64,000 nucleotides of DNA. It comes from Rhizoclosmatium globosum (taxonomy: Eukaryota > Chytridiomycota > Chytridiomycetes > Chytridiales > Chytriomycetaceae). The translations under genes and the position numbers were made by a program. A model generated the notes under the pieces. It was not told where the DNA came from. It was given only the letters and a program-made list of their open reading frames with translations, and searched no databases. Positions 11,091-21,824 of this stretch are shown here, one piece after another; position 1 is the stretch's first letter, and every line of letters starts with the position of its first letter. The stretch is from contig MCGO01000031.1 in assembly GCA_002104985.1 (NCBI GenBank), forward strand, positions 403,638 to 467,637, in the 5' to 3' direction.

Positions 11091-11143
11091 AGTCGCTTTG
11101 CTTCCTTAGTTTAGACACAATATAACATAATAATTCTCGTTGC

Positions 11144-12601
11144 TTGTCCGGCCCCTTCGATAGATCTTCCCGACAGGATCACAAATCACATCCAAAAAAT
11201 CTTCTCCCATCGAAGTGCCTTTCTTGTCGCTGTCACTCATCAAACTCTGCGCCGCTATCAATTAGTAGTCATCATGAGCGGAACCCAGGCTTACCACATG
11301 AGTCTAATTCCTCTCGCGGCAGACCTTCCACAAGTACTCAAAGCTATCGGCTGGAAAAGCACAGATTAGCTCAACAGAAGTATCGCCAAAAGAAGGAACA
11401 AAGAATTGCGGATCTTGAGCAACAAGTTGAATTGCTTGAGCAAAGAGCAGCGGGTGCGGAGCCGTGTATCCATTGCCCGATTGAGTCACAACGGTTGCAA
11501 CAAGCAGAGGCATTGCTGAAACAGCTTCAGGACACTGTTTCGAGGCTCGAAGAGTATAAAGCTACCCTCACTGGAAGGAGACTTTCCACATCGTCTACTG
11601 GCTTGAATGCACGGAGTGGATGGCCAAATGAAGTGGGTCAAAGCAGGGATGCTGTCGAAATCGAAATACGCAGTGGCCCAAGTATTCCATACGCCGCTTC
11701 AAACACGGTTCTTTCATCAAGTTCCTCACAATCATTGTCTTCTATGCCTTACTATCCTCTTCCGCCGCCGTCTGTACCTGCCCCAATTCCGGATATTGAA
11801 GTCATGCGAGCGGCACTCAAAACTCTCCCTTCGTTGCAAAATTCGCCACTTGTTGATGACTTAGTGCAACTGCGAGCGGTACGTAACTATTTCTCACTTC
11901 ATTGCTAACTTTCTCCAGGATCTTGATTCCATTACAAATGAAAATGAGAAACGAGAACAAGTTTTGAAACTGGTTGCAACGAAGCATAAAATGCTAGATA
12001 TTTGTACTATATTGGAAAGGAAGCGGATCATAGAAATTGTGGAGTGGTATCGCAGTAAGAATCGAGTGGAAATGGTAATTTCCACCGTAATTCGGAATTT
12101 ATCACCTAACTATCCAGCAGACTCTTACCGATCAACCACCAGTATTTGGACCAGTAACTTATAAGTCGAAAGCTGCAGAAGAAGCCCGAGATGCTTTCAG
12201 AGACAGCCTCAAAGCCATTGATTCCCTCCGAAACGCGAAAACTTGATTGAACAGTTGGCGGACGGATTCTGGACTTGGGAAGGTCGAGATCATTTAAATA
12301 CATCCCTCAAGAAGCGAAAGAGCTTGCATTCAAGCTGACGGAAGCACAGCGAGTCTTGGCACGAATGTGTGTGGGAGACGACTTAACTAAGGCAAGTTTG
12401 ACCGTAAACTGTTTGGATTTCGTTTCAGCTAATATTGTCGAATAGTTTTTAATGGCGATTGAAGTCGTCAGAGCGACACATCAACAGAAAGCTGTGAGTT
12501 CTATCCAAATCTCCTGAATGAAGCTTACAAGCGAGCTAAAATAGAGCGTTCTTCTTTCAAAAGCACGAGAGGGTATGAATGATGCTGTTGGTTTTGAGTA
12601 A
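11144..12601 (+). CDS. bZIP 10: divergent bZIP (His for Asn), two-repeat domain
   Basis: Exon 1 runs to 11878, exon 2 11919-12074 (156 bp), exon 3 from about 12119, with a last coding block TTTTTAATGGCGATTGAAG (FLMAIEVVR) near 12446. The basic region KHRLAQQKYRQKKEQRI departs from the NxxAQxxFR rule (His for Asn, Tyr for Phe) but the zipper (ADLEQQVELLEQRA) is clear. CIHC then a second coil follow. The two helical repeats are present (MRAALKTLPSLQNSPLVDDL; FRDSLKAIDSLRNA). Single bases look missing near 12240 (A run) and 12306 (C run). No in-frame ATG exists in exon 1 before the stop at 11123-11125, so the start shown is only the open frame limit. The last intron but one begins GCAAGT. Confidence 0.6.
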
Positions 12602-12636
12602 TAAAATCCAGGTGGCTCCAAAAATAGTTGGTTGAG

Positions 12637-14460
12637 ATGGAACTTGACCATCCTGACCGGAAACGCTCCCGAGAAACTCCAGCTGCTGGAGTCGATGATC
12701 CATACGATAGCCATAGTGATCATGAGCACCTGGATCCAATAACTGGAGAGAAGCAGAGGAAGAAGCCCGGCCGAAAACAGGTCAACACGAAGCCACCGGA
12801 CAAGCGAACAGCCCAGAATCGGTGAGTGTTTAAGCTGCCGAATGTTGTTTATTGACTGGCACTGAACGCTTCTAATCACTGGGTGTCTTTCATCAGCATT
12901 GCACAACGAGCATTCAGGTTCGAGAAACAGTAGCCATCCAACCAAACTTACTCTTTCGAATCACAGAGAACGGAAGCAGAACTATGTTAAAGAACTTGAG
13001 CAGAAGTGCGAGGAGCTGACTGCGATCATCTCAGGAAACCCTGCCTTGACATCAGCAACAGAACTAAGGGTTTGTTTTTGTTTAAACCATCATATTTCAA
13101 ACTCTGATGCATTCATTAGACTTTGCAGCAACGAGTCACAGAACTAGAGCAGGAAAACGAACTCCTCAAACAGAACTCTTTTGCATTCGATTTCAAGGCC
13201 GGCTCCAACTCTCCATCCAATCCATCTCCCCAACAAGCCGAATGTCTGAATTGCTCGATTGAAAAGATGAAGACAGTGGAACTACTCAACAGAAACAAAG
13301 TTATGGAACTCAGAATCATGGAATTGCAGTATGAATGTGGGAACCTTCGAATGTCGCTTCAGTTATACGAACAAATGAACGCTTTTGTTACAAGTCCTTT
13401 GGCTCCGGGTGCATTTGGATTTGGTCAATCGCCGTTGAATATGCCATTGCCAGTTGCATCATTCCAATCCGTCCCGATTTCATCCGTGGCTCCAGCTGTC
13501 AACTCATTAAAACAACCCACCAATATGGAAGACGTGAATCGCTCATCTTCGACCACAACTCAAGCTGCTTCGACCGTCAGTGAAATGGACTTTGGTTTGG
13601 CGCAAGCGACAGCTTCTCCTCAATCCGATGATTGGTACGATGTTGCCAAGAATGAAAAGCTTGTTCCTGCTGTCGATTTGTTTGGACCAGTGCAAGTGGA
13701 ATCGCAGCGATTCGCCTTGAAACATTTACCAAGCATTGCGAACTCCAAATATGTGGATGAATTGATGGATATTTTAATTGTGAGTATTCGATTTTGGAAA
13801 GGTGGAAAGAAACTGATATCGTGGGTAGGCTTTGTCCAAATGCTCAAGTAGAAAGGCACACAAGAAGTTGATGATTCGAATGGCGGCAGTCAAGCATAAA
13901 CTGATGGATATTTCAAATATTCTGGATCGTCAAAGGGTGCTGGAGATTTTCGAAGAATTCAAGTCGAAGCATCCAAAGCACATAGTAACTGTCAATCAAA
14001 TTTCATGCCCTGTGTTAGCTTTTCTTTTTGTAGAATCACTTTTATCAAAATATGCTCATCGGACGACCTGAAATTCCATCAAATCAACCATTAAGCGAGG
14101 TTCAAAACGACGTTCTCACAACTCTCAAACCATTCAAAGAAACTGTGAAAGCTATCCCATCATTGCGAAGTGCCTCTGATCTCATTGATGATCTGTGCTT
14201 CCAGTTTTCTGCTCAATCCCTTACATCCGATCCAGTTGAGAAAGAACACACATACGTGTACCTCATGTCGGTTTTGGGACAGATTCAGGGAATGTGCCAA
14301 ACGGATGAAGATCGAACAAAGGTAACTGCACAAGCATTGATCTTTGAAACAGTTTATTGACAAGCCAATTTTTTAGTTGATGCTTGCTTTAGAAGTCGCT
14401 CGTGAGCGAACTAGGAAGTTTTCGGACCAATTCGCACACGAAGAATCTAAAATCCAATAA
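12637..14460 (+). CDS. bZIP 11: full-length archetype, CxxC plus two-repeat domain
   Basis: Seven exons join without any frame problem: 12637-12821, 12897-12917, 12967-13069, 13120-13779, 13829-13984, 14034-14321, 14377-14460 (498 aa). Exon 2 is a 21-bp microexon coding the core IAQRAFR; with its neighbours the basic region reads QNRIAQRAFRERK, canonical for AP-1/Yap. Domain order: acidic N-terminus, KKPGRK, basic region and zipper (residues about 60-150), CLNC and a second coiled coil, Pro/Ser-rich linker, DDWYDV, LFGPVQVESQRFALKHLP opening repeat 1 (ends FEEFKSKHPKHI), NHFYQNM, then repeat 2 (FKETVKAIPSLRSASDLIDD) and LMLALEVARERTRK. This is the best template for the family. A nuclear transcription factor; the CxxC could be a redox or metal site (inference). 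Confidence 0.9.
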
Positions 14461-14531
14461 AACCGCATTTTGCATTTGTTTAGCCCGACCATAGCCGGTG
14501 GGCTTGAAAAATTAGTCTGAAACAACTTGTG

Positions 14532-16112
14532 ATGTCATCTCTCAGCAGCTCGAAACGAACTCGGGACGATGAGGAATCAAGCGTATTCAACGGCAGCGAT
14601 GGAGAAGCGAAGGACGAGGAGGTCGATGAAGGAGACGGGCGGTCGCTGTCGCCCGAGTTGTTGCCGACTTCAAACACTAAAAAGCGGGGAAGAAAGCGGG
14701 CGCCGGGAAACCAAATCGAACGACGAACTGCGCAAAACAGAGTCGCGCAACGGGCATTCAGGTTTGCTGTCAATTAGGGGACTGGTGGCAGTGGGAGATC
14801 TAAGTCGAAACCAACAGAGAACGGAAGATGAACTACATCAAAGACTTGGAAGCGAAGGTCGAAGAATATAAAGCACTGCTTGAAAGTGGGGCTCTTCCGG
14901 CTGCTGATGGCGAATTGAAGGTAAGCGATGAAGCCTCCTAGACTCGTTTCAGGCACCAACACAAGCATACACTAGATTATACGGCTACGAAACAAAGAAT
15001 TGGAGGAAGAAAATCAGCTTCTCAAGCGAATGACTAGCTCCATCACATTTGACTTCAAGCCTCCAACAGACGCCTCAGATTCGTGTACACGATGCTCCGC
15101 CGAAAGAATGAAAACACTTGAATTCATGAGACTGAACCAGACTTTACAATCTCGAGTTGCCGCACTTGAAGCTGAATGCGTCCGCCTTCAACAATCGGAA
15201 TCAACAGGGAATCTTATGTCATTGAACTCCGTCCCATCCACGTCAGATATTCAACGAATTATGAACATTTGTCAGCAACAGCCCGGGTCGCCTCCACTCT
15301 CAGATTCACTTCTTCGACACAGTCTGCACCTCCAGGTCCCTCAACTGACCGTCCGCCATCAGCTTCCCCACAACCATCAGTTCGAAGCGCAGAAGACCAA
15401 TGGATCGATGTATCTTCAAACGAACGATTGATTCCATCATGTGAACTATTTGGCCCTCTGAAAGTAGAAGCGTATCGGTTTGCGTTGAAACAGGTTCCTG
15501 CATTGGCTAATTGCTCCTACGTGATGAACTCGTGGACTTGGTGGTGACATTGACGAAATGTACGAGTCAGAAAGCGTTGAGGAAACATATGGTTCGGTCG
15601 ATTTCGTTGAAGCATTTGATCCTCGATGAACTTTGTGGAAATCTTTTGGAGCGTGCACATGTCATTGAGCTTATGGAAGAATTTAAAGTCAAGCTAGGGG
15701 TTCAGCATTTTGTAAGTTTCCTTATCTGTTGTAAAAGTTTGACTAATTGACTTTGATCATACAGAACCACTTTTACGAAAACATGTCCAGGAAAGAATCT
15801 TTTGCGAGTCTTCAAAGTCAAGTCCTCAATCGTCTTAAACCGTTCAAGGAGATTGCGAAGCAAATACCGTCACTGTCGAATCACGAAGACTTGATTGATG
15901 AGCTTTGCTTGGAATTTGCGAACCAATCTCTTTGCACCAATGAAGAGGAGCGTGAGGAAAAGTATATTGACTTCCTTGGAGTTTCAGGAAAGCTTCAATT
16001 GCTCTGCAAAACAGAAGATGAACGAAAGAAACTCATGCTTGCAATGGAAGTTGGTCGTGAGAGTAACAGAAAGTACGCACAGGACCTGAAACTCCGGAAC
16101 AAGCTCTTTTAG
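14532..16112 (+). CDS. bZIP 12: paralogue of bZIP 11 with two missing bases
   Basis: Exons 14532-14761, 14818-14920, 14976-15711 and 15765-16112. The basic region is QNRVAQRAFRERK and the intron falls at FR|ERK. CTRC, the second coil, DQWIDV, LFGPLKVEAYRFALKQVP, NHFYENM and LMLAMEVGRESNRK all match bZIP 11, but introns at two of the conserved positions are absent. Exon 3 is 736 bp, two short of a multiple of three that would keep the frame; one base seems missing near 15307 and another near 15522 (GTGGATGAACTC expected). With both restored the protein would be about 472 aa. A HutD-like gene starts 46 bases after the stop; AATAAA lies between. Confidence 0.75.
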
Positions 16113-16157
16113 TTCTCATGTATAGATCCATTATACAATAAATTTATTTGAAAATCA

Positions 16158-16622
16158 ATGTCAGTCCAAGTGGTTCCGTCCTCAGCATTCATTACAATGC
16201 CATGGGCGAATGGCCAAGGCCAAACATGCCAATTATTCAAACTGGTACACCCGTTGAAGCCAGATCAGTTTGCGTTGCGTCTGTCTGTTGCCACAGTCTC
16301 ACAAGGAAGCCCATTCTCCTCGTTTGTTGGCATAGACCGTCAGCTGTCGTTACTTGAAGGCGATGGAATGGTACTTACGATGGAAGATGGATCGAAACAC
16401 ATTCTTGATGTCCCCGGGAAGGTTGTTGAGTTTGGAGGTGAAGTTAAGGTGGATTGTGAGTTGATTGGAGGAGTCCTTCGCGATTTCAACGTGATGGTTG
16501 CTAGAGATTGGGGAACTGCGATTGGTCCATTTGAGTATCGTATTGTGAAGGAGGAGTGGGTTTGGAGGGCGGTTCTGAAGACTGGAGCTTCGTTTATCTT
16601 CACACTGGAACTTGGGAACTGA
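16158..16622 (+). CDS. HutD/Ves family protein
   Basis: Single-exon ORF of 154 aa starting at ATG 16158. PWANGQGQT near the N-terminus, GSPFSSFVGIDRQLSLLEGDGM in the middle and GGVLRDFNVMVARDW toward the end are the conserved blocks of the HutD/Ves family (bicupin fold). In bacteria HutD is encoded with histidine-utilisation genes and its exact role is unclear; it has been suggested to sense or limit urocanate/N-formyl intermediates. The lack of introns contrasts with the surrounding genes and, with the bacterial distribution of the family, hints at horizontal transfer (inference). It sits in the short space between two bZIP genes on the same strand, with no other histidine-pathway gene in view. 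Confidence 0.88.
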   Translation: MSVQVVPSSAFITMPWANGQGQTCQLFKLVHPLKPDQFALRLSVATVSQGSPFSSFVGIDRQLSLLEGDGMVLTMEDGSKHILDVPGKVVEFGGEVKVDCELIGGVLRDFNVMVARDWGTAIGPFEYRIVKEEWVWRAVLKTGASFIFTLELGN

Positions 16623-16832
16623 ACACCGGTCGCCTTGAGGCACCATGCCTGGTAATTTCACAAAAGTATAAAACTCAGATCAGGGCTGTTTCTGGAGGAA
16701 TTGCTATCTCTCCTCAATTTCAACAAAGTAAACTTGCTTCTCATTCTGAAATCTCACTCAAACTGAGACAGTCCCACTCACCGCTCAGTCCTTATAACCC
16801 ACACCCGAGAAACTCACTTAAGGCCATCACAA

Positions 16833-17338
16833 ATGAGTCCAAAGCCAAGAGATCCACTCAAGCGAGCGCAACAGAATCGAGAAGCTCAGCGAACAAGTCG
16901 AGAGCGGAAGAAGGCCTACATAGCCAATCTTGAACAGAAAGTTGCTGAACTGGAAGCACTGGCACAGAATCGACAGCCTCAGAGTGTTATTGATCCCCAG
17001 GCTGAGGTAAGAGGATACCATTAATTACACTGTCAAACTGAATCCGGTTTGGATTATAGGCTATTGCTCAACGGATAAACCACCTACAAGAACAGAACGA
17101 TGCGATTAGTAAATCAACAGCAGCTGCGGAAGAATCCCTAGCACACATGCGGCTTCAGCTCCTCTCAACACTCCAAGAAAACTGTCGATTAAGCACACAT
17201 TCTGTGAATCCTTCGAGCGGTATGCTAGAGTGTAAGAGTTGTCATGCTCATATTCCAGGAGCTGCAAGAGGAACAGCAGCGGTTAATAGTCAGAGCATCA
17301 GAACTGGAGCACAAGTTGAACAAACAAAGAACCGATAG
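16833..17338 (+). CDS. bZIP 13: short, Ser for Phe in the signature
   Basis: Exons 16833-17006 and 17060-17338 (150 aa). It begins almost directly with the basic region: KRAQQNREAQRTSRERKKAY, then a zipper IANLEQKVAELEALAQ. The usual Phe of NxxAQxxFR is Ser, as in many non-AP-1 bZIPs (NxxSAxxSR type). There is no intron in the basic region, unlike most neighbours. A second helix and CKSC near the C-terminus follow, but no C-terminal repeat domain. It shares the lead-in DP-(L/V)-KRAQQN with bZIP 14, its tandem neighbour. An AATAAA signal is at about 17351. Confidence 0.85.
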
Positions 17339-17457
17339 TATATCTGTAAAATAAAGATCACATGAAAAGACAACCAAATCGATTCTCAGAACCAGCGGCG
17401 CAAGTGTGTGTTTTGTTGAATGAATCTGGTTGGGCTGACAAAGCGAAAAACCAAAGA

Positions 17458-19036
17458 ATGTCTGTCCCACTTCCGTTCACACCACAGCCTTCCTTTGACC
17501 GGGACAACTCGGTCGATGCTGTCCAAAGTGATGCGGGAAGCATCGACAATCGCAGCAACTCAGGAAGCGCTTCAGGGTCCGCGGGGGCTGCAAAGGGCCG
17601 CAGGGATCCTGTCAAGAGGGCCCAGCAGAACAAGGAAGCTCAGGTGAGTATCTTCGTTTGGTGGGAACGGAAGCATCGGACTAAAAGGTGTCCGTGACAG
17701 AGAAACTTTAGGCTGCGTAAGGCTCAACACTTGGCTGACCTAGAGCGGCGAGTGGCTGAACTGTCCTCATTGGAACCAATCAAAGGCCCTGTATCTCGTA
17801 TTCAAACTGCCGATTTAAATGTACGTTCTTTTATGCTTACTACAGCTTGTTTGATTGATTGACTTGAAGACTTTGCACCAACAATTGGCTGATGTGGAAC
17901 GCCGTCACCAATGGCTGACGCAACAATCTTTAAACACACAATCAAGTCTTTCCCAGCTACGGTTGAGAATGGATAGAGCAATCTATGATAACGCTTTGTT
18001 GAAACAAGACTTTGCTGGTGATACAGTAATCAGCCATCCAAACCTTCAATGGAAGCGGCTTGCAGAACACAATAAGACACTGGAAGACAGGATTAACTCA
18101 ATGGAGCGACAACTCCAGGGACGCAATGATGCCTTTCAAAACATATCTGGAGCTGAAGGATATGATACCAAACTCAATATCGAATCGACCCCAAATGGAA
18201 ATAATATGAATGCTGATGGGGCGACGTGGTTCCAGATTCTCACAGAACCTTTGGCCCAGTTCAAGCAGATTCATTACGACAACGCTGGTATCATAATCCA
18301 ACTATGATTCAAAGAATTGAAACTATTATAAAAGCACTCTGGGTGAGTTAGAACATATTGGTCCCTGTTTGGTTCTGTCAACTTGCTGACTTCACTTTTC
18401 CTTGTAAGGATCTTTCGATTCTCACCAGCAGACAAGCAATCCGCCAAAGTTTGATTGCCTACTCTGCTTTAAAACAACGTATCCTTGATGACTGCCCCAT
18501 CTCTGAGCGGCAGGTTTTTATTGATATCCTCGAGCAGATCAAACGCGACAACAAGCGCATATCGTAAGAATGAATTGTTGCGCTGTAAAAATGATCTGAC
18601 ATAATGAACTAGGATTACTTTTACGAAGTCATGGACAAGACAAAAGCCACAACCAACGCGACTCATCAACATCAACGACCCAATCTCAACAGTTTGAACA
18701 AATGACTAATCACCTCGCACCATCGATGGAAGCTGTTAAATCGATTCCATCTCTGAAAGACTCTTCGGATCTTGTTGAGCAGTTGTTTGAGGAATTCACG
18801 GAACGGATATTGGCTGACGACGAAGCAACACGACAGGCTAAAGTTGTTGAGTTTAATGCAACCTTAAATCAGTTGTATTCAAGGTGTAAAGATCAGGAAG
18901 ACCAGACAAAGGTAAGCAACGGTATTCTTTCTCTCGAAGCTCATTTCGTCAAATCTAGTTATGGGTGGCAATCGAAATAACTCGAGAGACGGGGAAAGCA
19001 TTTCACAAGAAGATTGTCGAGGAACTTGTTCAATAA
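17458..19036 (+). CDS. bZIP 14: two-repeat domain, three apparent base losses
   Basis: Exons 17458-17643, 17701-17820, 17870-18342, 18409-18563, 18613-18911 and 18959-19036. The basic region QNKEAQ|RNFRLRK is canonical and the intron is phase 0. Zipper HLADLERRVAELS, a long helical middle (17870-18180) with no CxxC, then repeat 1 (IETIIKALW, ILDDCPISERQVFIDILEQIK), DYFYEVM, and repeat 2 (MEAVKSIPSLKDSSDLVEQL), ending LWVAIEITRETGKAF. Exons 3, 4 and 5 are each one base short of the length that keeps the frame (near 18290, at the 18563 donor, and between 18640 and 18690). ATG 17458 is chosen; an upstream in-frame ATG at 17362 adds 32 residues. Confidence 0.68.
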
Positions 19037-19155
19037 AACGCCATTAAAACAGATAACACTCTATTCTAAAATATGAGGTTTGTAAAATGCATAGAACACA
19101 AATATGCAAAATCATAGAAAGAAACGACGGACGATGAAAATGTAATGAGATCAGT

Positions 19156-20423
19156 TTAGAAAAGCGCCAAGAGTGCTAAGACTGATGATCCAGCAAGACC
19201 AAGGACAGAAGCAGAGGACTTGATTTGGGTGGTAACGGCGGCGGTAGTAGTTGAGGAAGCAACTGGCTTAGCACCTGGGGCACTAACGACAGTTGCACTT
19301 GGTTGAACCGCAACAGTAGCCTGTGTAGCCGCACTTGTACCCTGAGTAGTTTCCGCGACTGGAAGAGCATTTGGAACTGGAATAGGAACAATCGCAGATG
19401 TCACAGCCGAAGTCGCAACCGCAGTAGTAGCTGGTGCAGCAACTGCACATTCCGACGCGATTCTGCAAGTCGTCTTTCCAATCGAGAGGTCAGACGCGCT
19501 TGAGCAGCACACGAAACCAGCAGTCGCGCAAACGTCGGTGTCCTTGTTACAGTCGCTCCAGTCTTGGATTCCGGCTGGAGCAGCTGGAGTTGTTGGGGCT
19601 GGCGCTGGAGCTGGCGCGTCGGTGGTCTTGACTGGAGCTGGTGGAGCTGGTGGGCCGTTGCACATTCGGAAGTGAGTCGACATGTGGTTTTACTTGTTCC
19701 CCAGTCGTTTGCACTGGTGCAGCAGGTGAATCCGGCGGAAGAACAAGTGTCAACGTCTTTTTGACAATCTCCCCAATCTGGGATACCAGCAGGAGCTGTT
19801 GGGGCAGCTGGAGCAATTGGCTGAGCTGGTTGAGCTGGTTGTACTGGTTGGGCTGGCTGTTGGATCTGTTGGGGTTGCGGGGAACTACCACAAGCAACAA
19901 AGTCCCAGTTGATGTTCCAGTCTGTACCTGAAGCATAAGAAATAGCCTGGAAAGCAGACAAAGACAAATCGACATCGGTAGGACTAGCTCCTTCATCCAT
20001 CATCACGTCTGTCAAAGTCATTAATAAGGGGACTATGCTGACGAAGCTTCAACCAACTCACCAACAACAGTAACAACGACACTTCCCTTTGGACCATTAA
20101 GTTGCAAACATCTGCCACATTGGCCAGAGTTGATGATTGAAGATGGGTCAGACAGGAACTTCACGGAAAGGGCAGCAAAGAGGGTTGGGTCTTGTGGAGG
20201 CTATGAATGCGCTTTAGCTCTCTTCTCTCATCATTATAGATCAAGTCTTACGTATCCGGACTCGCATGCAACGTGGCCGACAGTGTACCAGTTATCTCCA
20301 AAATAGGTGATGCGACCCTTGAAGAAATGGGTTTGAGTTTAAGATAAAGCCGAGAGAAGGCAGGATACTTACAGAGTAAGCAGCAACAAGAGCTGGCAAT
20401 AGAACAAGAGGCGCGATGAACAT
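19156..20423 (-). CDS. Expansin-like secreted protein with Cys modules, GPI-type end
   Basis: Reverse-strand exons 20423-20373, 20317-20252, 20200-20062 and 20008-19156 (about 369 aa). Residues 1-15 form a signal peptide (MFIAPLVLLPALVAAYS). GRITYFGDN, CGRCLQLNGPKGSVVVTVVD, DLSLSAFQAI and NINWDFVAC follow the pattern of expansin/RlpA double-psi beta-barrel domains, where a conserved Asp and Cys pairs shape the carbohydrate groove. Two Pro/Ala/Gln-rich linkers separate two similar six-Cys modules (DWGDCQKDVDTCSSAGFTCC... and DWSDCNKDTDVCATAGFVCC...), probably carbohydrate-binding. The hydrophobic C-terminus after Ser/Ala suggests a GPI anchor. Exon 4 lacks one base near 19665, between the two Cys modules. 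Likely acts on cell walls (own or plant). Confidence 0.78.
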
Positions 20424-20620
20424 TTTGTTTTGGTTGACTCGGGACTGAAAATGAAAGAGATCGGCTGACGTTCCAATTTGGTACCTCAATAGACTCAATG
20501 AATTAAGGAACAAAGACACATCTTTAATGGAGTTATTATTACTCAGACACATGATTAATATATTATCTCTTTTTTGGCATTGTTTACGATTTACACTATA
20601 ATCTTGTTTCACTCGGCAGA

Positions 20621-21693
20621 ATGTCGTTCTATATCTTCAAGTACGTACTCGTCGGTTTCTGTTGCGAATCGAGTATCAAAGGGCTGTTAATATCAAGTAA
20701 ACTTCACCCACCAATATTTATTCGCTGTTCTAAAAGCTGAACAAAAGCTCCACGACTCATCATTTACGACGCGAAAAGTCACCAATATTTCTGATGATGA
20801 TGCTCACAGCTTTCAATGTGTTTGCAATTATAAACCAAATACTGATCATGTTTATGTGGACAAACACAGAGTCTGGTTATGGATGCGTCTATGGAACTTG
20901 GTTCGAGAACTTAGCTTGGAACTTGTATTTTGTGATTGCAGGTATTAATTGATGCCGGATTGGATGTTCGTCAGATGTGCTAACCAACTTTTTGTGTCAG
21001 ACGCGTATATTCTCATTAAAGCAAATACAGTCGCGAAAAACAACAAAGTGTACAGTGTTTTTGCAGTGGGTTCTTTCCTATATCGAATCGGATGGACGAT
21101 TCCCGATCTAGTTTGGGTTCGTGGCGTTTGGAACGCGGACGAAAAACTCTGCGAATATTTTAGTTCGCCACTTTCCGGCTTAAATTGTGCGGTCGCTGAT
21201 ATATTGTGTGATATTGTTGCTAGTTTTTTGGTACTAGCTGTGTTTCTGCAGAAAAAGAGGTTGGATCCAGAGGCAACAGGAGTTACGTTGTGGCAGTTAT
21301 TGTTGAAGGAGAATATGATTCGTTCTATTCTTGCACTGGTTGTAAACTCGTTCATATTGTGGGCAAACTTGCATGTCGATGACATTAATATCTTGTTCAT
21401 TTTCTACGGCTTACAGAATTACACGTACATACAGTTGATGAATCTTGGTCTGTTATATTCTATATATATTCCATTCTAACACTCTAAACTTAAACTGGGC
21501 AGAGCTGTATTGGAAACGAGTTCGAGAGGAATTCATGAAGACATCCTCAATCCAGACCCCTTCAATTCCATCCTCAAACGAAATCTCTTCATTTAGACCA
21601 AGTACAGGCGATGCAACTAAAACTCCAAGCATAAAGACCACCGGAAAGTCTCAAGTTCAGTTCAAGAATTTAACATCGATGGATTCAAAGTAG
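20621..21693 (+). CDS. Orphan seven-helix membrane protein, copy 1
   Basis: Exons 20621-20696, 20748-20941, 21001-21447 and 21503-21693. Five or more hydrophobic helices are visible, with conserved blocks YILIKA, FLYRIGWTIPDLVW, ADILCDIVAS, LILWANL-type and NYTYIQLMNLELYW, then a Ser/Thr-rich cytosolic-type tail. It parallels copy 2 exon by exon; exon 2 is 194 bp versus 195 there, so one base is missing near 20775 and the frame breaks between PRLI and FLMMMLTAFN. Members in 54.9-58.2 kb share the same helices. I do not recognise the family; topology resembles a 7TM receptor but no GPCR signature is present. Confidence 0.7.
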
Positions 21694-21824
21694 TTAAAAA
21701 GATTCTATTAAAAAGGTTTAATCAAACAAGTTATTTAATCTTTATTTTTTCGCCTATTATTCCCAGGTGTTAATGTTGTGAAGATTTACCTTCCAGAATA
21801 AGACTTCTCCAATCCTTCAACCTC

